Positions 35,114 to 44,014 of a stretch of DNA of 64,000 nucleotides are shown one piece after another. Location of the stretch: contig NZ_JAZDCH010000001.1 of assembly GCF_036311905.1 (NCBI RefSeq), positions 48,724 to 112,723 on the forward strand. Direction: 5' to 3'. The translations under genes and the position numbers were made by a program. The notes below the pieces were generated by a model. It saw only the letters and a list, made by a program, of their open reading frames with translations, was not told where the DNA came from and searched no databases. Source of the stretch: Brachybacterium sp036311905 (GTDB lineage: Bacteria; Actinomycetota; Actinomycetes; Actinomycetales; Dermabacteraceae). The stretch's first letter is position 1; each line of letters begins with the position of its first letter.

Positions 35114-37113
35114 ACGCCGACTGGATCCTGCCGACTCTTCTGGCCGCGGCGCTGCTGAGCGTCCCCGGCCTGCTCCTGCTGCGCGTCGGAGGGGCACGGC
35201 TCGCTGTGAGCCTCGGAGCGGCACCACCTGTGACGGTGCTGCTGACGGTCCTCGCCGGGGCCGTCCTGAAGATCGTGGGACTCCCGTGGGTCCCGACGAC
35301 TGCGGCCGGTGCCCTCGCGCTCGCAGTGCTCGCGGTGCTGCTCGTCCGTGCTCTCCTGCGCCGCCGCCGTGCGACGCCGTCCCCGGACGGGACGGAGGAG
35401 CGCGAGCGTCGTCCGCTGCGGGAGCGGGTCCTCGACGGCCTCCCGGTGCTTATCGCTGCGGGAGCGGGTCTCGCGACAGCGGCCGGGGCGCGAGCCGGCA
35501 TGGGCACGATCGACACGCTCAACGGCAGCTACGACTCCTTCTTCCACCTCGCCGCGATCGAGTTCGTGCGCGAGGATCGCGACGCCTTCCTGCTCACCGC
35601 GCTGCAGGGCATCTACCACGAGCCGACCTTCTACCCGGCCGCCTGGGACGTGCTTACGGCGCTCCTGCCCTTCGGCCCGGTGACCGCGGCGAACGCGATG
35701 GCCCTGGCGATGCTCGCCCTGCTCCCCGCCGCGCTCGCCGCGATGACGGGGCTGCTCCTGGGACCGGCGACCCCCCTGCTCGAACGGCGCGTGCTCACCG
35801 CCGCCTCCGCCCTGTGCACTCCACTGTTCCTCTCGCTCCCGGTGATCACCCTCGTCATGGGCCTGTGGCCCTTCGTGCTCGGCGCTCTGTGCCTGCCGGT
35901 CGCGCTCGGCGCGCTCTGGCGGAGTGCGGCGGTCCTGCCCGCGCCGGGCAGGCTGCGGTCGGAGATGCCGCAGAGTGCCGGGACGCTGCTGCTCGGCGCC
36001 GTGCTGCTGCTGGGCGCAGTGCTCGCCCACCCCTCTAACGTGTTCTCGCTCGGGGCGGCGGTGCTCGCCGCGCTGCTCGCGCGCGCACTCATGGACGTCA
36101 TCGGCACCGCCTATCGCCGGCGCGGGCTGCGTCTCCTCGTCGCCCTGGCGGTGCTCGCGGTGCTCTACGCGACGGGCTCCGCGGTGCTGCTGGCCTCGAT
36201 GGACCTCACCACGACCTCCCCCTGGGGCTGGACCGCGCTGATCGTCTCCGTGCTCATCGACCGTCCGAGGCTCACGGTGCTCCCGGTGCAGCTGTGGCCG
36301 GTGCTCGTGCCCTGGCTGCTGGCGGCCCTTGGGCTGTTCGCCAGCCTCCGCGCACGGCGCACGGATCCCGCCGTCGTAGCCCTCGCGGCGAGTGCGACAG
36401 CACTGCTCGGCGTGGTGCTCGCCCTCAGCATCCTCACCAACGTTCCCTCCCCGCTCGCCCGCGCCTGGGTGAATCCCTGGTACGGCGCCCGTGAGCGGAT
36501 CGCCCCGCTACTGCTGTGCGGCGTCACCCTGCTCGCGATGCTCGGGCTGCGCGCACTGCTACGCCAGGACCGCAATGGCGAGGGCCGGCGCTGGCGTGCC
36601 CCGGCCGCCGTGGCGCTGCTCGGCGCGACGGCCGTCGGCGCCGTCGGCGTCCCGGACCGGTTGCCTTTCGTCGGCTCCCTCGCCTACACCGCGTACGGCG
36701 TGCAGCTCGCGCCCTATGTCACGCCCCGTGAGCGCGCCTTCATCGAGCGCTCGGCAGCGGAGCTGCCTGAGGATGCCGTGGTCATCGGGAACCCGCGCGA
36801 CGGCGCGGCCCTGTACTGGTCGCTCGGCGGCGTCGAGACGGTCTTCCCCACCCTTGCCGAGCCGCAGACGCTGGACTCCCGCCGCGTGGCTCGCTACCTC
36901 GAGGAGGCGCCGACCAACCCGGACGTGTGCACCTCCTGGAAGAAGGTGGGCGCGGACCATCTCTACGTCGACACCTCCGCGGAGTCCGGCGAGGCGATCG
37001 CCCCCGGCCCCTCCGAGCTGTGGGAGGGCCTGCAGGAGATCCCGCAGGACCGCCTGGTGCTCGTGGACCGCGACGGTCCGTATGTCCTCTACCGCATCGA
37101 GCCGCTGTGCTGA
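35110..37113 (+). CDS. DUF6541-type polytopic membrane protein, candidate GT-C enzyme
   Basis: 667 aa with about a dozen membrane helices. The first large outside loop holds DTLNGSYDSFFHLAAI followed by TFYPAAWD. The second DUF6541-like protein of this window (47419-49377) has the parallel DTLYHLSAL and AYPAGFH, so these positions seem conserved. An acidic residue plus His in the first outer loop of a multi-helix protein is the plan of GT-C glycosyltransferases that use polyprenyl-phosphate sugars. The C-terminal about 150 residues form an extracytoplasmic domain ending in a Cys. Its ATG overlaps the preceding glycosyltransferase stop. Enzyme activity is inferred; an alternative is a polymerase or transporter role. 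Confidence 0.75.
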   Translation: MNADWILPTLLAAALLSVPGLLLLRVGGARLAVSLGAAPPVTVLLTVLAGAVLKIVGLPWVPTTAAGALALAVLAVLLVRALLRRRRATPSPDGTEERERRPLRERVLDGLPVLIAAGAGLATAAGARAGMGTIDTLNGSYDSFFHLAAIEFVREDRDAFLLTALQGIYHEPTFYPAAWDVLTALLPFGPVTAANAMALAMLALLPAALAAMTGLLLGPATPLLERRVLTAASALCTPLFLSLPVITLVMGLWPFVLGALCLPVALGALWRSAAVLPAPGRLRSEMPQSAGTLLLGAVLLLGAVLAHPSNVFSLGAAVLAALLARALMDVIGTAYRRRGLRLLVALAVLAVLYATGSAVLLASMDLTTTSPWGWTALIVSVLIDRPRLTVLPVQLWPVLVPWLLAALGLFASLRARRTDPAVVALAASATALLGVVLALSILTNVPSPLARAWVNPWYGARERIAPLLLCGVTLLAMLGLRALLRQDRNGEGRRWRAPAAVALLGATAVGAVGVPDRLPFVGSLAYTAYGVQLAPYVTPRERAFIERSAAELPEDAVVIGNPRDGAALYWSLGGVETVFPTLAEPQTLDSRRVARYLEEAPTNPDVCTSWKKVGADHLYVDTSAESGEAIAPGPSELWEGLQEIPQDRLVLVDRDGPYVLYRIEPLC

Positions 37114-37154
37114 GCCCCTCCGGCTCGCCCCGCGATAGCGTGCACCCACCGAGC

Positions 37155-37175
37155 GCGGGAATATCCCGTTCCCGC
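37155..37175 (+). other. Hairpin just upstream of the ABC exporter ribosome site
   Basis: A 7-bp perfect stem (37155-37161 with 37169-37175, 7-base loop) lies 1 base before the AGAGGAAG ribosome site of the exporter gene. It could be a weak terminator for the preceding gene or could affect ribosome access. Confidence 0.4.
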
Positions 37176-37192
37176 CGAGAGGAAGCCCACCC

Positions 37193-39076
37193 GTGAAACA
37201 GACCGTCCAGACCGTGCTGCGCACGATGTCCGTGCTGCCCCGCGACGCCAAGAAGTTCCTGTGGACCTTCGCGATCGTCATGAGTCTGCTCGCGCTGCTG
37301 GACGTCATCGCGCTCGGCGCCGTCGCGATCGCCCTGCCTGGGCTCACGGGCGGCTCCCCCGAGGTGACCGTCCCGGTCGTCGGCTGGAAGCTCGTTGGCT
37401 TCGGCCAGGTGGCGAGTCTCGTCGGCGTGTTCGTCGTCCTCACGATCATCAAGTCCGTGCTGAACCTCATCACGATCCGCGTCGCGACCCGTCGCTTCGC
37501 GAAGCACGAGGTCGCGATCGGTCAGATGCTCTTCCGCTCCTACATGTCCGCCCCGTGGGTGGAACGCACCTCACGCTCGAGCCAGGAGATCATCCGCATG
37601 GTCGACTCCGGCGTCGCCGCGGTCGTCGCGAACGTCCTCATGCCCTCGATGACCGTGATCAGCGAATTCGCGACGATCACGGTGATCACCGTGGGCTTGT
37701 TCATCGTCGACTGGAAGATGGCGCTCGCCACGATGATCTACCTCGGGCTCGTCGCGGTCGTCCTCTCACGGGTCATCTCGCCGCTCGCCGTGCGCAACGG
37801 AGCCGTGAACCGAGACAACTCCATCCAGGTCGTGCAGCTGCTCGGCGAGGTGCTCTCCTCTCTCAAGGAGATCACCCTCAAGGGCAACGAGAAGGAGGTC
37901 GAGGCGATCGTCGAGCAGCGCCGTGGCACCGCTTCGGAGACCCGCGCCTTCGCGCAGTACTACAACCAGATGCCGCGCTTCGTGCTCGAGGCGGGGCTCG
38001 TGGGTGGCTTCGTCGTCGTCGGCGGCGTCGGATACCTCGGCTCCGGCCCCTCGGGCGCGCTCGCCTCCGTCGCGCTGTTCGCTGTCGCGGGCTTCCGCCT
38101 GCTGCCCTCGCTCACGCGCTTCCAGTCCACCCAGAACCGAATCCTCACGAACGCCGCCTTCTCCGACTACATCATCGACGACATCGAGCACGCCCGGGAG
38201 GCGGTCTCCCGCACGGAGCGCCCGGACAGCCGCGTGCTGCCCGCGGGCCCGCGCGATATCGAGCTCGACGACGTCAGCTACGTTTACCCCAGCCGCGACG
38301 AGCCGGCGGTGCGCCACGTGTCGCTGCGGATCCCCGCCGGCTCGTCGGTCGCGTTCGTGGGCACCTCCGGTGCCGGCAAGTCCACGATGGTGGACCTCCT
38401 GCTGGGCCTGCTCACCCCCACGGACGGGCAGATCCGCGTGGGGGGCGAGGACGTGACGACCGTCCTGCGGCAGTGGCGGTCCTCGGTGGGCTACGTCCCC
38501 CAGGAGGTCGCCCTGTTCGACGTCTCCGTCGGGGAGAACATCGCGCTCACCTGGGACCCCGCGGGGGTTGACGAGGAGCGGGTGCGGTCAGCCCTCGGAC
38601 GGGCCCAGCTGCTCGACGTCATCGAGGCCCGCCCCGGCGGGATCCACGGCAAGGTCGGGGAACGCGGCACGACGCTCTCCGGTGGTCAGCGCCAGCGTCT
38701 CGGCATCGCCCGCGGCCTGTACGCCGATCCCCAGGTGCTCGTCCTCGACGAGGCCACGAGCGCCCTGGACACGAAGACCGAGGCGGCCGTGACCTCCGCG
38801 ATCCGCGACCTCGGCGAGGGCGTCACCACGATCACGATCGCCCACCGGCTCGCGACGATCCAGCACTGCGACGTCGTCTTCTACATGCAGGAGGGCGAGG
38901 TCCTCGCCCAGGGCAGCTTCGACGAGGTCGTCGCCGCGGTGCCGGCCTTCGCCGAGCAGGCCGCGCTGGCCGGGCTCGGCGGCGGCGCCGCGATGATCGA
39001 CGGCCCGGCGGCCGACGACGAGCCTGCCTCGGACACGACGGGCGACAGGACCGCGCAGAAGGAGACCCCGGCATGA
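37193..39076 (+). CDS. ABC exporter, fused membrane and ATPase domains (MsbA/PglK type)
   Basis: 627-residue half-transporter, working as a homodimer. Six membrane helices in residues 1-330. The NBD has Walker A GTSGAGKST, signature LSGGQRQRLG, Walker B VLVLDEATSALD, and H-loop IAHRL. Its surroundings (glycosyltransferases on both sides) suggest it flips a lipid-linked oligosaccharide across the membrane like PglK. No Wzx-type flippase is seen in this locus. It starts at GTG 37193 after AGAGGAAG. The stop overlaps the next glycosyltransferase (ATGA). A drug or peptide exporter role is less likely from context but not excluded. Confidence 0.87.
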   Translation: MKQTVQTVLRTMSVLPRDAKKFLWTFAIVMSLLALLDVIALGAVAIALPGLTGGSPEVTVPVVGWKLVGFGQVASLVGVFVVLTIIKSVLNLITIRVATRRFAKHEVAIGQMLFRSYMSAPWVERTSRSSQEIIRMVDSGVAAVVANVLMPSMTVISEFATITVITVGLFIVDWKMALATMIYLGLVAVVLSRVISPLAVRNGAVNRDNSIQVVQLLGEVLSSLKEITLKGNEKEVEAIVEQRRGTASETRAFAQYYNQMPRFVLEAGLVGGFVVVGGVGYLGSGPSGALASVALFAVAGFRLLPSLTRFQSTQNRILTNAAFSDYIIDDIEHAREAVSRTERPDSRVLPAGPRDIELDDVSYVYPSRDEPAVRHVSLRIPAGSSVAFVGTSGAGKSTMVDLLLGLLTPTDGQIRVGGEDVTTVLRQWRSSVGYVPQEVALFDVSVGENIALTWDPAGVDEERVRSALGRAQLLDVIEARPGGIHGKVGERGTTLSGGQRQRLGIARGLYADPQVLVLDEATSALDTKTEAAVTSAIRDLGEGVTTITIAHRLATIQHCDVVFYMQEGEVLAQGSFDEVVAAVPAFAEQAALAGLGGGAAMIDGPAADDEPASDTTGDRTAQKETPA

Positions 39077-40200
39077 CCTCGCTGATGATCCTCTCGTTCT
39101 CGACCCTCGAGAGCGACCCCCGCGTGCAGCGCCAGATCGCACTGTTCGCCGAGCGGTACGACGTGACGACCGTGGGCTTCGGACCCCGCCCCCACCCGGG
39201 CGTCGAGCACGTGGAGATCCCGCAGGGCACGCGCGCCTGGCCCAGCTCCAAGCAGCACCTGCTCACCGGCCGCTACCGGGGCGCCTACTGGTCGATGAGC
39301 GCCGTCGCCGCCGCCCACGAGTTGCTCGCGCCGCTCGTGGGCACGATGGACGCAGTGCTCGCCAACGACGTCAACACCCTCCCGCTAGCCCTGTGGCTCT
39401 CCCCTCGCCGCGGCGTGCACGCCGACCTCCACGAGTACGCCCCGCGAGAGAAGGAGCACCAGCTCGCCTGGCGCACCTTCGTCGCCCCTTACCAGCGGTG
39501 GCTGTGCCGCACGTGCCTGCCCGAGGTCGCCTCCGTCACGACCGTCTCCCCGGGCCTCGCGCGCGAGTACGCGACCCGTTTCGGTGTGGACGTCGAGGTG
39601 GTCACCAACGCCTCCGCGCACCGCGAGCTGCCCGTGCGCCCCACCGCCACCCCGATCCGGCTGCTGCATACGGGCGTGGCGCGCGCGAACCGCCACCTCG
39701 AGGCGATGGTCGAGGCGGTGCGCGGCCTCGAGGGCGCCGTCACCCTGGACCTCATGCTCATGCCGAGCGAGCCGGGGTACATCGAGCACCTGCGGGAGCT
39801 CGCGGCCGAGGCGCCGGGCGCCGCACTGCGCGACCCGGTGCCCTATGCGCGGCTCGTGGACACCGTCGCCGAGTACGACGTCTCCCTCGTCGTCTTCCCG
39901 AACTCGACCTTCAACCTCGAGCACTCCCTGCCCAACAAGCTCTACGAGGCAGTCCAGGGCCGCACCGGCGTGATCGTCGGCCCCTCCCCGGATATGGCGG
40001 ACCTCGTGCGCGAGCACTCTCTCGGCGCGGTGCTGCCCGCGGCGACCGCGGAGGCCATGCACACCGAGCTCGCCGCACTCACCCCGTCGAGGGTCGACGT
40101 CTGGAAGCGCGCCGCGGACTCTTCGGCGCAGGCGCTCTCCGCGGAGCGCCAGGTGCTCACCTGGCAGGCGGCTCTCGAGCGGATCCTCGGGCGGGCATGA
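39073..40200 (+). CDS. GT4-like glycosyltransferase
   Basis: 375-residue GT-B fold enzyme, no membrane segment. N-domain: LSFSTLESDPRVQRQI, a pattern common in actinobacterial cell-wall GT4 enzymes, then VLANDVNTLPLALWL and HADLHEYAPREKE. C-domain: LLHTGVARANRHLEA and a donor-site segment around HSLPNKLYEAVQGR. It is coupled by ATGA to the exporter gene and is the last plus-strand gene of this block. Sugar specificity unknown. Confidence 0.84.
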   Translation: MTSLMILSFSTLESDPRVQRQIALFAERYDVTTVGFGPRPHPGVEHVEIPQGTRAWPSSKQHLLTGRYRGAYWSMSAVAAAHELLAPLVGTMDAVLANDVNTLPLALWLSPRRGVHADLHEYAPREKEHQLAWRTFVAPYQRWLCRTCLPEVASVTTVSPGLAREYATRFGVDVEVVTNASAHRELPVRPTATPIRLLHTGVARANRHLEAMVEAVRGLEGAVTLDLMLMPSEPGYIEHLRELAAEAPGAALRDPVPYARLVDTVAEYDVSLVVFPNSTFNLEHSLPNKLYEAVQGRTGVIVGPSPDMADLVREHSLGAVLPAATAEAMHTELAALTPSRVDVWKRAADSSAQALSAERQVLTWQAALERILGRA

Positions 40201-40323
40201 GAACCGGGGCGTGAGGGACCGGCCGTGAGGCCCTAGCAAGTCTCCTCGAACGCGCTCGGCGACCACGGCGCGATGCCCGCTGTCGACGGTGACCGCGCCG
40301 AGGTCATGCGGCCAGGGCGGATT

Positions 40324-41415
40324 TCAGCCGCGGCGCAGGCGGGGGAGCTGCTGGACCGCGAGCGAGGCGGCCATGAAGCGCAGCGGCGCCTCGCGGTGCA
40401 GGGCAGCGCCGAGCTCGCGCGGCAGCAGCGTGTCCGGGCGGCCGTGGCGGCGCCGGTCCCGTGCCGCGGCCATGAGCTCCGCCGCGGGGACCGCAGGGTC
40501 CAGGCAGGCGTCGAGCAGACGCCGGTCCGCTCGCGACAGGGGCCGCTCGCAGTCAGGGGCCCGCTCGAGCAGGTCCCTGGTGATCGTGGCGAGGGACGCG
40601 CGCTCCTGCGCCGTCCAGATCCCCTCTTCCTGGCGGTAGAAGACCGCGCCGAACACGTGGATGCGCAGGATCTTCGTTCCGATCGCGGCGCGCGCCGCAC
40701 GGGATAGCCGGGAGTACCAGGCCGCCTGCAGGAGGTCCGGGAAGAACCCCAGCTGTTCCGACATCGGCCGGACGACGTAGGTGACGCGGTCGCCCGCGTC
40801 CTCGCCGATCACGTAGGGCGGGCCCAGACGGTCGTAGGCCGTCGGGACTGTCGCCATGAGCTGCGTGACCATGCCGACGTCGCCTCCCACGGTCGCGCCC
40901 TCCACGAGGGCGGCGCCGGTGCGTGCGAGCATGTCGCGGCTCATGAGGCCCAGCGGCGCGGAGCGGTAGGAGAGGCGGTCCCGGACGAGGTCTGCGAGGC
41001 CCGCGCGGTGCATGCGCGCGGCGGGCGTCGGCACGCCGTGGCCGGCCGTGCCCAGCGCGAGGCGGGTGATCACGAACTCGGCGCCCGTGCGCTCCCGCAC
41101 GGTGAGCCAGGAGGCGACGGCGCCCGGAGCGAGGGTGTCGTCTGATCCCATGATCCCCACGAACGGCGTGGTCGCCGCGCGCAAGCCGGCATTGAACGGG
41201 CCGGAGGCGGAACGGTGCTCGTCGTGGTGCTCGATGATCCGCACAGCCTGCCGGTGATCGGGGCGCAACGCGCCGAGGATCTCCTCCGCGGGACGGTTGT
41301 GGGCGACGACGAGCACCTCGGCGTGCTCGCCGTTGCCCTCGACCACGGACGCGACCGCCCGGCCGACGGGCCGCTCGCGCGTGTGGCACGCGATGACGAT
41401 CGTGACGGGCTTCAT
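40324..41415 (-). CDS. GT2 (GT-A fold) glycosyltransferase
   Basis: 363 aa. The N-terminal GT-A domain starts VTIVIACHTRERPVGRAV and has the DXD-like site MGSDDTLAPGA. The C-terminal about 150 residues are helical and basic, without a membrane helix. The ATG overlaps the stop of the upstream GT4 gene (ATGA). It is the last gene of a three-gene minus-strand glycosyltransferase operon (43885 to 40324). The 123 bases between it and the convergent gene ending at 40200 hold no gene and no strong hairpin. Product unknown. Confidence 0.83.
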   Translation of the reverse strand: MKPVTIVIACHTRERPVGRAVASVVEGNGEHAEVLVVAHNRPAEEILGALRPDHRQAVRIIEHHDEHRSASGPFNAGLRAATTPFVGIMGSDDTLAPGAVASWLTVRERTGAEFVITRLALGTAGHGVPTPAARMHRAGLADLVRDRLSYRSAPLGLMSRDMLARTGAALVEGATVGGDVGMVTQLMATVPTAYDRLGPPYVIGEDAGDRVTYVVRPMSEQLGFFPDLLQAAWYSRLSRAARAAIGTKILRIHVFGAVFYRQEEGIWTAQERASLATITRDLLERAPDCERPLSRADRRLLDACLDPAVPAAELMAAARDRRRHGRPDTLLPRELGAALHREAPLRFMAASLAVQQLPRLRRG

Positions 41416-42512
41416 CGCGCGCTCCCGGCCAGAGAGGTGAGCAGCTCCGCGTAGGCGGCGCCCACCACGGGCGTCGAGAAGCGGTCGCCGATGGTCGCGG
41501 CGATCTCCTCGCTGCCGAGATCGCGCGTGCGGGCGTCGACGTCGAGGATCGCCTCGGCGTAGGCTTCCGGGTCCTGCTCGGCCACGAGCGCCCCGACCTC
41601 GGGGCGCGTGTACTCGCCCTGGCCGCCGGTCGCGCCGAGCACGACGGGCCGGCCGGCGACGATCGCCTCCGCCGCGGAGACAAAGAAGTTGTCCGCCTTC
41701 GTGGGGCCGAAGAAGAGATCCGCCCCGCCGAGCGCCTCCCGCACCCCGGGAGCGTCCGCGGTGCCGGCGAGATCCAGACGGTCCTCGACGCCGAGCTCCC
41801 GGGCGAGCGCCGTGGTCTCCGCGCGCAGGGGTCCCTCGCCGAGCCACGTGAGGTGCGCGTCGACGCCGCGCCGCTCGAGCGCCGCGAGGGCGCGCACGGC
41901 GACGAGCGGGTCCTTGCGGTCGATGAGACCGCCGGTGGAGACGAGGCGCAGGGCGCCGTCGGCCCGGTCCCGGCGGGGGACCAGCGGCCCCGGGTCCACG
42001 ATGCAGGGCACGACGTCCGTCGGCCGGGTGCCGCGCACGGTGCGCAGCGGCGCGGCGAGGTACTCGCACACGGCGGTCGCGCGGTCCGGGAGGGCCAGCA
42101 GACGGGAGAGCATGGGCAGCGCTGCGCGCGCCGCGGCGGGGAGTGTCGAGGGGGTGGTCAGCGCGGACCAGTGCTCGGTGTGCAGCCACGGCGCGCGCGG
42201 CCGTCGCAGTGCGAAGGGCAGCAACGTGGAGAAGGCCATCGTGTGCACGGCCTCGGACCCCTCGAGCGCGGGACCCAGAGCACGGGCGGCCCGAAGCACC
42301 GATAGCGGGCTGCGGGGGTCCATGGGGATCCGCGCCACGTCGATGCCCTTGTGCACGAGGCGGCGGGTGCCGTCGTCGTCCGCGGGCGGGACGAGGTGCA
42401 CGAGCCGGATCGGCAGGTGCTCCGCGATCGAGATCGCGTCGCGGACCACGAAGGCACCGCGCGACGGCGCGGTCGCGGTCGGGAACCAAGTGGTGACGAG
42501 GGTCGTGGTCAC
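41412..42512 (-). CDS. GT4-family glycosyltransferase
   Basis: 366 aa GT-B enzyme. N-domain begins LVTTWFPTATAPSRGAFVVR. The C-domain holds LVSTGGLIDRKDPLVAVRAL and the donor site PTKADNFFVSAAEAIVAGRPVV, which has the family EX7E motif in variant form. The start is a GTG overlapping the upstream gene stop (GTGA). It lies between two other glycosyltransferases in the same operon. The acceptor is probably a growing lipid-linked glycan, by context only. Confidence 0.85.
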   Translation of the reverse strand: MTTTLVTTWFPTATAPSRGAFVVRDAISIAEHLPIRLVHLVPPADDDGTRRLVHKGIDVARIPMDPRSPLSVLRAARALGPALEGSEAVHTMAFSTLLPFALRRPRAPWLHTEHWSALTTPSTLPAAARAALPMLSRLLALPDRATAVCEYLAAPLRTVRGTRPTDVVPCIVDPGPLVPRRDRADGALRLVSTGGLIDRKDPLVAVRALAALERRGVDAHLTWLGEGPLRAETTALARELGVEDRLDLAGTADAPGVREALGGADLFFGPTKADNFFVSAAEAIVAGRPVVLGATGGQGEYTRPEVGALVAEQDPEAYAEAILDVDARTRDLGSEEIAATIGDRFSTPVVGAAYAELLTSLAGSAR

Positions 42513-43885
42513 CGGGCCTCCTCGGAGAGTCGGGCGTAGGCCTCGAGCAGGGGAGCGGCCTCCGCCTCCCAGGTCAGGTACGGGGCGACGGCGCGGGCGC
42601 GCTCGCGGTACGCGCCGGGGTCCTCGAGGATCTGCAGCAGCGCCGCGGCGAGGTCCGCGGGCTCTTCGCCGGAGAACACCTCGCCCACGCCGAGCTCCTC
42701 GACGACGGCGCGCATGTCCGGGAGGCCCGCGGCGGCGATCGGGAGCCCCGCACGGATCGACTCGAAGAGCTTGTTGGGCAGCGCGTAGCGGTAGGAGAGG
42801 CAGACGGGCCGCACGTGGACCACGGCGACGTCGCCGTCGGCGAGTGCGGAGGAGACCTCCGCGGGGGCGACTGCGCCGACGAGGTGCACACGGTCGGCGA
42901 CGCCGAGCGCGGCGGCGCGGGCTCGCACGTGGTCGAGGTAGTCCTCCTCGCCGTAGCCGAGCAGCACGAGATGGATGTCGGCGGGCAGGTGGGGGAGCGC
43001 GGCGAGGGTCTCCTCAATGCCGCGGGCGGTCGTGATCCGCCCGCCGTAGGCGATGACCCGGTCGCTCGCGGAGAGCCCGGCCCGTTCGCGCAGCACCCCG
43101 GTCCCGCGATCGGGCAGGGGGCCGGCGACGGGCACGTTGCGCACCACGAGCGGGAGGCGGTCCAGGCGGTAGGTGCGGCGCAGCCAGTCGGCGATCGAGG
43201 GAGAGACGGTGAGCACGACGTCGGCCCGGGGGATCGCCACGTGCTCGATCGCGGCGTCCAGCAGCGGCGCGAGCAGGCGGCGACCCTCGACGTTGCGGTG
43301 GCGCCACAGCTCGTGGGAGTCGTAGACCAGCCGCACCCGGCGGCCCTCGCGGCGGCCGAGCGCCTGGATCGCGAGCGCGGGGACCAGGGCGTTGGTGTCG
43401 TTCGCGTGGACGATCTCGGGGGCGAAGGCGTGCGCGGCACGCGCGGAGCGCCACCACCAGGTGCCCAACTCGATGGTCCGGTACGCGCGGCGGCCCAGGT
43501 CTCCGGCGGCGCGGATGCCGAGCCGTCGTGCCGCGGCGAGGGGCGACGGGCGGCCGGCCTGCGACGGCGTCGCGCTCGGCGGAACCGGAGCGGCCGACGG
43601 TGCGGGAGAGTCCGCCGGGCCCGTCGCGGCGGGCCGACGGGTGAGGCGGGTCAGCGCGGGCGCGATCCGCTCGAGCGCGAACTCGGGGACCCGATGCAGG
43701 TCGAGGCCGGGAGCGAGCTCGGTGGTCCCGGCGGCGCGGCCCTTGAGCCGCCGCTCGACGGCGATGATCCTCACTCTGGCACCCTGCTCGTGCAGGGAGG
43801 CGGACTCCTTCAGCACCCGGGAGTCGTTCGTCGCGTCGTTGTGCACGAGGACGGCGACGCGCGGGGCGTTCCCTGACGAGGGCAT
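42509..43885 (-). CDS. GT4-family glycosyltransferase, first gene of the minus-strand operon
   Basis: 458 aa. N-domain starts VAVLVHNDATNDSRVLKESASL (DSRV pattern typical of this GT4 group) and has IVHANDTNALVPALAI. It is interrupted by a Pro/Ala-rich low-complexity insert at about residues 80-120. C-domain: VIAYGGRITTARGIEE, donor site SYRYALPNKLFESIRAGLP. The ATG at 43885 follows CAGGAG. The 129-base gap before the divergent 2-epimerase is the most AT-rich stretch nearby and probably carries both promoters. Confidence 0.85.
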   Translation of the reverse strand: MPSSGNAPRVAVLVHNDATNDSRVLKESASLHEQGARVRIIAVERRLKGRAAGTTELAPGLDLHRVPEFALERIAPALTRLTRRPAATGPADSPAPSAAPVPPSATPSQAGRPSPLAAARRLGIRAAGDLGRRAYRTIELGTWWWRSARAAHAFAPEIVHANDTNALVPALAIQALGRREGRRVRLVYDSHELWRHRNVEGRRLLAPLLDAAIEHVAIPRADVVLTVSPSIADWLRRTYRLDRLPLVVRNVPVAGPLPDRGTGVLRERAGLSASDRVIAYGGRITTARGIEETLAALPHLPADIHLVLLGYGEEDYLDHVRARAAALGVADRVHLVGAVAPAEVSSALADGDVAVVHVRPVCLSYRYALPNKLFESIRAGLPIAAAGLPDMRAVVEELGVGEVFSGEEPADLAAALLQILEDPGAYRERARAVAPYLTWEAEAAPLLEAYARLSEEAR

Positions 43886-44014
43886 ATTGCTCCTGGGACG
43901 AATATTGTGGGTCCGGCACACTGTAACGCGCGCACCGGACCACAGCCGTGCAGGAACCGTGCCGAGCAGAGAACGAGCCGTCAAGAACCCGAGCCGTCCA
44001 GGAGGACCCTCCCG
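43886..44014. promoter_or_regulatory. Divergent promoter region with AT-rich core
   Basis: Contains TATTGT (43903-43908, plus strand) and TACAGT (43920-43925, minus strand) as candidate -10 elements for the 2-epimerase operon and the glycosyltransferase operon. The sequence around aatatt (43901-43906) is notably AT-rich for this genome. No clear -35 boxes. Confidence 0.4.

Noticed and set aside
40233..40700. Minus-strand frame of 155 codons near the end of the GT2 gene
   Set aside because: Overlaps the GT2 gene in another frame, basic low-complexity product, no ribosome site.
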